DNA from: Chaetorhynchus papuensis
Lineage: Eukaryota; Chordata; Aves; Passeriformes; Rhipiduridae
DNA: 64,000 nucleotides
NCBI GenBank assembly: GCA_013396525.1
Contig: VWYX01000717.1
Location: 104,884 to 168,883, forward strand
Direction: 5' to 3'
Shown here: piece after piece, positions 57,593-64,000 of the stretch
How positions within the stretch are numbered: the first letter of the stretch is position 1
How the letters are laid out: every line of letters starts with the position of its first letter
Notes under the pieces: model-generated
The model's input: the letters and a program-made list of their open reading frames with translations, nothing else
The model's database searches: none
What the model was told of the DNA's origin: nothing
Made by a program: the position numbers and the translations under genes

Positions 57593-60500
57593 ACTGTTTG
57601 AGTTCAAAAGAGTTGCATTCTTATTACGGATGGAAGGTTTCGTCGAGAGCTTTCTGCTGATTCACAGAGAGAACAAAAGCTGTACTCTGAGGAGCTGTAG
57701 GAGAAAGGTCTTTCTGCTGTATCACTGTAGCAAAGTTCATGGTAAATAGCCAGCAAAGGGAGGATGTGCTGGCCTTGGCTGCTGCCTTACCACGAAAAGT
57801 GGCAAAGACCCACTTTGGAGAGCACCATCCGCTCATTGAGTGCCACCTGTGCTGTTGTGGATGCCCTGAACTGGACCAGTACAGATCCCATAGACCAGCA
57901 ACCACAGTGTCCTCGGTGCCACCACCAGTGCTCACCTGAGCAGGACCAGGACACCACAGTGGACCAGCCTGCTAGAAACCGGTTTTGGACCAGTGGCTTT
58001 AGTTTAGTATTTCTGCCCCTGCATTCACTTTGGCAGTAGAACTCTCTCATTTAGGTGTCTGATCAGTGCAAATGATATCCATGTAATAGATCCAGAGCTA
58101 GGAAGTGAATTGATGGTTTGTCTGTACCCAGCGAGCTTCTGCAGAGATTCCTGGCAGTGCCACAACTCCACACGCTCCACTCTGCTGCAGCCACTCCTCC
58201 TTTCCTTTCCCACGGGCTCTTACTCTGCTAATGGAGGCCATACCTTGTTTATACCAGTGAAGAGTTTTGTATTCCAATCCAGTTCCAGTTTCTGTTTCTG
58301 GAGAACACAACTTACTGTACAGTTCGCAGGGGTCAGTGGAAAATGCCAAAAAGCACAACAGGTCTTTTTTTTTGTGATGCTTCATTTCTACATTAAACAA
58401 GAGTACAACCAGAAACCGATTCCTTACGTTAATTTATGAAGCAGAGCTCAGCTGTACAGACCCTCTGAGAATGCCTCTCTCACTAGCTTGTCTTAATTCT
58501 TCTTCTGTTGGGGGCTGCTTGGCTGTGTGGGTTTGGGTTTGTTTTATTTCCTAATGTTGGGTGATACTGAAAGTCTGTGTAACACAAACTAGAAGCGACT
58601 TGCTGCCTTTACCTCAGCTCTGCCAGCGGCACCAGCAGTGCCCTGGATCTGGGATTCTGTGGATTCTGTCAGTCTGGGGGTTCTCTCCCCCTCTTTTCAG
58701 GGGTTTGTACCTTGGCCAGTCACAGCTGGGGCTCAGCCGGCTCTTCCAGCAGGACTGGGACTGGATGTTCTGTTTGGGGTCTGGTTTTTCATTGGTTTAT
58801 GGGGTTTGTGGCAGGGAAAGGTGCTGGATGATCTTCAGGGAAGAAATAGAGGTTTTGGACATGACGTGGAGCTTAATGGCTCTCCTAAGAAGTGAAATTT
58901 TACAGGCCAATAGTTCATATTCTGGTGCCTTCAAGTGTTTTTTTGGGGGGGAAAGGCTGAGTAATATCAACTTTAAAATGCAATGACATAATTAGTGAAT
59001 GCAAATTAATGATTGCATATTTAGAATATCTTCACTGAGGTGAAAAGATGTATTTGCATAAAACCCCCTGTGGTATTAGGACTTAACTGCAGTGTGTCTG
59101 CAACAGCTGCTCAGTGAAAATCCAACTTACTTATGTGTGGATTTAAAATGTGATTGATTTATTTATAGCAGTTTTTGTTTATGAGTGTGTAGGAGCTACA
59201 GACAAATTCAGCTATACAAGGCAAAACCTTTTTCTCCCTGAATGCCCATGGCACTGACAAGTTATAAAGTTCTTATGAGTTCTAAAGTCCTATTAAAAGT
59301 TATTTAAAGTTAAACAAAGTACATAACAGTGGTGTCAGAACTTGGGCAGGGAAGTGGCTTAAAGCTGTCTTAAAGATGATTCTGTACTGCAGAAGTGTTT
59401 GTCTGGAGATCATTTATCCACTCTGTGTTCCCAGTCTGGGGTCTCCAGCTTCTGACTAAGGAATCCCAAAGTCTCGAGGTCGTGTTCGGGGTGAGGAGCA
59501 TTATTTGACCGACAGCAGTCAGTGTCCTGCATGAACCACTGCTCCTGTTCCAGCCCCCGTTGTGTCCCTGTTCATGGCCTGCCCTCAGGTCAGGGCAGCT
59601 GGGGGAGCTTCTGCTGTGGGCAGCTTGGGGAGGAGCTGTGCTTCCATAGCCAAATGCATCCCTGCAGTTTGTTTGTTGGTGGCTTCAGTCTCTGCTCTGG
59701 TGGCTGCTACTCTTTGTCCTTCCCTAAAGCTGCTCCAGTGTGGTGCCTGCTCGGTGCATTGGCTTGGCTGGGAGGAAGGAAGGTCCTAAAGCTCCCTGGG
59801 AATTCCCTTTGGCAGAGGACTTGGCCAAGGACCATTGTGGTGATCCTTGAGGGCTCTGGTGTGTTCCTCCTGTGCCTGTAGGGAATCCTGGCTGGGGCTG
59901 AGCTGCTCCTGCAGCATCCCTGCAGCTCCATCGTGCTGGGGCAGGTCCCTTCTGGATCAGGGTGGCTGTGGCTGATCGCTGACACTGCTGGAGCACGGGG
60001 GGTTGGCAGGATGATGCTGCAGCTGCCCCTGCTCAGGACCTGCACTCGTGGCTGGGACAGCACAGAACAGACCCCTTGGGGGTTTGGTTCTGTGTCTCCC
60101 ACACGGAGCTGTTGGCAGGTTCTGTGTTGGCCCCTGGAGCCTGTCTGGGATGCTGTGCTGCCGCTGTTTGTGTTGCTCTCTCTGCTGTTACAGTTTGATG
60201 CTTTTGAGGAGTGGGACCCTGCTGGGATGGTGCCAGAGGCAGGTAAAGGACTCCTTGGGGTGGATCTTGTAGCATGACTCCAGCCCTGCCCCAGGCAGAG
60301 CTGAAGGCGGGGGCTGCAGTCCCCTCTGTTCTCCTCCTGTGGGGTTTTCCAGTGCCCCGTGGCTCCTCTCTCCCCTCCTGCCACAGCCCAGGGCAGGTTT
60401 TTCATGCACAGCAGGGTCAGTACTGGGGTGGGGGCTTAGCATGGTGGGACATCAATCCAGGAATGAATGATTGGCATTTCTAGATGCACAACGTGCCCAC

Positions 60501-61937
60501 GCAGGGGCTGTTTGGTGCTGGCAGTGGAAATCCTGTGAAATGCATCTTTGCCTTGAAGGTGAGTAAAGGAATCACCTCAGAGTCGCTGGGTGCAAGTGGT
60601 GAGGACGGGTGTCACCTTAAGGTAAATTATTTTCACTATTGATTAAGATAAACCCTCAATATTTTACTTTCAGCGTGAGGTTGTGTGGATCAGTGAGGGG
60701 GGAGTTTGCTCGAGGTGCCATTGCTGCTTCTCGTGGTACAAAATGCACATTGAAGTCGATTCCCTTTTTCAGTCCTAAACGTGGGAGAGCACAAAAAGGA
60801 GAACTTGCTGTGCCTCAAACGGGGGAAGCTGTTGGCAAAACCTCCCTTGGGTGATGTGGCTGGGCTGTGACTCGGGCTGGCAGCAGGCAGTGCAGTGCAG
60901 GGCAGGTGTTGCTGTTACCAACCCTTAGCAGATCCTTCCTTCTGCTGCCTGTGCAGAACCCGATTTCCTCTAGAAGTCCTTGTTCCCTTACAAGAAAATT
61001 CCTGGCCAGTGCCAGTTGCAAAGCTGCCTCTGCATTGTGGGGTGTGTTTGACACTCCTGGCCTGGGGCTCTTGTGCCACTGGGCCCCGGGAGGGCTTCGG
61101 GGAGAAGTGGGAAAATTTCCTTTATCCAGAAATAAACTCAAATACCTACAAAGAATTGGCAGCACTGGGAATGCTTTTGTCCCTAAATCTCAGGAACGTT
61201 TTGGGCAGTGACACAGGTGTCCCTGGGTGATGTAAAGTGTGTGCTCTAGGGTCTCGTATTCCACTACTCCTTGCAATCCTCGGTATCTATAGCATGAGTG
61301 GCCTTAGTGAGTTTGTTGAAGTGCACATTTTTTTTTTTCTTTTCAAAAGTAAATTTTAAGATGAAAAAGATATATACTATATAAATATATAGAGATATTT
61401 AGAAACTTGGTTTGTGGTGCACAAGTTCAGTGTTGGATCGCTAAATACTCGTCGCAGGTACCATATGTGTAACTTTTCTTTTCTGTGTATTCCTTTCTGG
61501 GAAGCAATGTTGCCATGGTAACTACAACTTTACAATTTCTTTACTACTTAATGATGTGAATGAATTCTACATTTTATTGAATATTACCAGGTTCAGTACT
61601 ATTTTTATACTTTATTGAACTACAGGGGATTTTAATTTAATAGCATTAAAAAAAAAAAAAGATGTTGCTTGAACTGTATAACTGTATAAATGGAACTTAC
61701 ACAAACCCACCTCTAAACCAGAATCTCCACCTGTAGTGCCACGTTCATTTATATAAAAGTATCTTGATCATTATTAGACCTTGCAGGCCCCTCCCTGTCG
61801 TGTCAGGACGAACCTTTGGTACCCCACCTCTCCCCGACTGCAGTGCCCCACATCCTCTGTACCCATGGAGCCATCCTATGTTTGTAACCAGCATTGTGAT
61901 ATTCTGTAACTGTATTGCTCAAATGAATTATTGACCT

Positions 61938-61943
61938 AATAAA
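61938..61943 (+). promoter_or_regulatory. Distal APPBP2 poly(A) signal AATAAA
   Basis: The sequence is GACCTAATAAATAGAGTGTT, at the end of a long AU-rich segment and before a change to GC-richer, repeat-bearing sequence. It is the likely end of the long mRNA. Confidence 0.6.
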
Positions 61944-61964
61944 TAGAGTGTTCCCGCAGCCTGG

Positions 61965-64000
61965 AGTATCTGCAGTGAATTAGTTACAGCTTCCCTTCCT
62001 GCAGTGCCTGTCCTCGCCAGGAGAAGGTGTTAATTCCTACCTTTGGGGGCAAATCCTTAGGGATGGGGCTTGTGTTGGATACCTGTGGAATGTGAACAGT
62101 GGGAGGGGGGAGCCCATGGTACCTGCAAGGTGTGGATCCTTTCTGGATCCTTCCCTGCTTCTTGGTCTTTTTTCCCTCTAAAGTAGCCATGGGAACACAA
62201 AGTCTCTCCTGCAAGTGAACAGTGGCAGCACAAAAGCATCTCATGTGGCTGCCTGAGCACAGAGTGGCTTCAAAATCAGCATTTCTGGGGTTTTATTTTT
62301 AAACCATCAGGTCTGAGTCATTTGAGTGACCTGCAGCCCCCCAGCTGTGTGTGGAGCTCAGGCAGAGGCCTCCCCTTGACTCACAGGGCTGAGATTTGCA
62401 TTTCCAAAGGCAAAATGCCTGGGAACGCTCACCTGGCTCTGAGAGCCCAGGTCAGGCCTTAGCCAGGCTCACCTCCTTGGCCGAGGGTGACCCTGGAGTC
62501 CCTGGGGCTGTGGCAGTGCCAGCTCTGGTCCTGTAGCCTGATATCCATGAATGGAGGTGGATATCCCTGGGTGTCTGTGTGTGCTCCTGCAGCTTTCTCA
62601 ATTCTTGCCCTTTTCCTCAGGGAAATGACAACTGGGGAGTGCTGGAGCCAGACTGTCAAGAACAAGCCAACAACATGAGACTACAAAAAAATTCCGTTTG
62701 CTGGTGTGAAGGAAGAATTAACAGCAGCAACCCTGAAACTTCTGCCCAGGTGAAGGGAAAACTGAGGTATGAATGAGGCTGTTCTGCTGATTTTTGGGGA
62801 GAGCAAGTCCAGCTGCCTCTGCCATCTTCTAAAATCCAGCAGCACAAAAGGCAATCCCTGTACCATTGCATCCTGTAGTTTTTTCCAAAGATTTTCTGGT
62901 CCTACTTGGAGCAGGAACCCTCGAAGGTGAAATCTTTCCTCTTTGCCCACGTCACCTGGTCAGGAAACCGAGGTTATTTCTGGCAGAGCTCAGTTTTCCT
63001 TGAGAGCTTTCCTGTCACTTCTAAGTCACCTCAAGTCCTACTGGAAAAATTGTGGGATAATCCAAGTCCTGAGCAGCCTTTAATCTTGCTCAGTTCCCTC
63101 TCAAACCAGTGTGACACTTTGAGGGCAGACAGCATTTTCCTGCTGCTGCCACGGTCGCTCCTACACTGGGTTTTTACCTTTAGCTGGAGGAATTATTCTG
63201 TTATCCAAAGAAAATTCCTCATGATCGAGGTCTGCACCACACAAATGTCTGCTCTGCTGCCCTGGGAGGGTGAGACACAACATCCTCCCAAGTACAGGGC
63301 TGTGTCCAGAGCCAGCACAGGCAGGGATCCCAGGCCCCTGCCCAGCTGTGGGGATGGGATCCACATTTTAAAAGGACATCTGTTGTCCTGATTCTAAGAA
63401 TGGTCTCCCAAAGGGATCTAGGAGGGGTTTTTCTTGCTTGGGTTCAGAGCTGAAGGCAGTAACTGAGCCCCCCCCCACCCAGCTGTCCCATTCCCAGCAT
63501 GTGGGAGTGAAGGATTTTAGGGGTTTTTACTGGTCAGACTGAAAGATTTCTGTGCCAGATTACTGATATTTCTGATGTTTCTAAAAGCCTAGATTGAACC
63601 ATAAATCAAATGTCACCAACCCCAAAGCCCAGACGGAGTCATTCAGAATCCCAGGTTGGAAAAGACCTTTGGGATCATCACCCCAATGGTGACCCGGCCC
63701 TGCCAACTGCTTGGAAGAGGAGTTTGTGTCCCAGCAAGGAAAGGAGCAGCTGCTGCTTCCTCCAAACGCTGCTCTTCCGTGATTGGTGTTTAGACAAGAG
63801 GAACGGTGTGCTGAAGGTAGGGCTGGGTTTAGCTGGCTGGAGCTTGTTGCTATGACGCTGCAAGTATTGCAGGAGTTTGTGGTTTCGGGAAACCATGGAG
63901 ACAGCCTGGATTCCCTGCTGTTTGTTCTGAGGGTACTGCACTAATCAATTTCCATTGACCTCTGATGGTGTCTGGGAACCTTAAATACCCCTCAAAGTAA
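61965..64000. other. Intergenic sequence right of APPBP2
   Basis: No exon of a neighbouring gene was recognised in either strand. The only identifiable feature is a CR1 fragment at about 63640-63740. In human the next genes on this side would be CHCT1 (C17orf64) and USP32. Confidence 0.6.
63640..63740 (-). repeat. CR1 LINE 3' fragment
   Basis: GTCATTCAGAATCCCAGGTT, GGAAAAGACCTTTGGGATCA and CACCCCAATGGTGACCCGGC form a minus-orientation CR1 3' end. Confidence 0.75.

Larger units (their letters stand above)
57292..61960 (+). other. APPBP2: APPBP2 3' UTR (long form)
   Basis: After the stop there is no coding pattern for 4.7 kb. Candidate poly(A) signals are AATAAA at 57587-57592, 61131-61136 and 61938-61943. 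The AU-rich stretch 61330-61960 looks like a typical conserved distal UTR. A long UTR of several kb fits what I remember of the human mRNA. Which site dominates cannot be told from sequence. Confidence 0.6.

Noticed and set aside
59707..60405. 232-codon minus-strand frame
   Set aside because: It is antisense within the GC-richer part of the APPBP2 3' UTR, with low-complexity composition and no conserved motif.
61965..64000. Exons of CHCT1 or USP32
   Set aside because: These genes are expected nearby from human synteny, but none of the frames resemble them.
1..64000. Endogenous retrovirus, DNA transposon, tRNA, rRNA or CRISPR array
   Set aside because: I saw no LTR pair, gag/pol-like frame, transposase, cloverleaf or spaced repeat array. 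CR1 fragments are the only interspersed repeats I could identify.

Overview
This window looks like ordinary vertebrate nuclear DNA, almost certainly from a bird. Genes are split by GT-AG introns and promoters are CpG islands. The recognisable dispersed repeats all look like CR1 LINE 3' ends, several showing the ATTCTRTG-type terminal repeat (or its complement) typical of avian CR1. There are no operons, CRISPR arrays, tRNAs, rRNAs or recognisable viral genes. One run of 410 Ns (17309-17718) marks an assembly gap.

Three protein-coding genes were identified by exon-by-exon reading. (1) BCAS3, minus strand, 5' end only: CpG-island promoter and probable non-coding exon 1 near 10.4-10.5 kb, then four coding exons at 8981-8911, 6163-6109, 4746-4674 and 4009-3903. 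The gene continues beyond the left edge. (2) PPM1D (WIP1 phosphatase), minus strand, six coding exons from 31447 to 13650. Only the first few codons of exon 5 are lost, in the N gap. (3) APPBP2 (PAT1), plus strand, 13 coding exons from 39615 to 57291. The exons join in frame to 586 residues, and a long 3' UTR probably ends near 61.96 kb. All splice phases agree.

Layout: 1-10.5 kb BCAS3 5' portion; 10.5-12.75 kb short spacer with BCAS3 promoter motifs and a CR1; 12.76-31.5 kb PPM1D; 31.5-39.3 kb intergenic DNA between two divergent promoters; 39.3-62 kb APPBP2; 62-64 kb intergenic with a CR1 fragment. From memory, human 17q23 has the same gene order and relative orientation (APPBP2, PPM1D, BCAS3, followed by TBX2 and TBX4).

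The three genes are not one pathway. PPM1D is a nuclear phosphatase that resets p53, ATM and p38 signalling. APPBP2 is a TPR protein that serves as a cullin-2 substrate receptor and APP-tail binder. BCAS3 is a beta-propeller protein of cytoskeleton and autophagosome membranes. Their linkage is best read as an old syntenic block. The most interesting non-coding signals are a TISU element on the APPBP2 start codon directly below a GC-rich minisatellite, a p53 half-site in the PPM1D leader, and several islands of enhancer-like, CpG-retaining, homeodomain-motif-rich sequence inside BCAS3 and PPM1D introns. I saw no clearly novel biological system.
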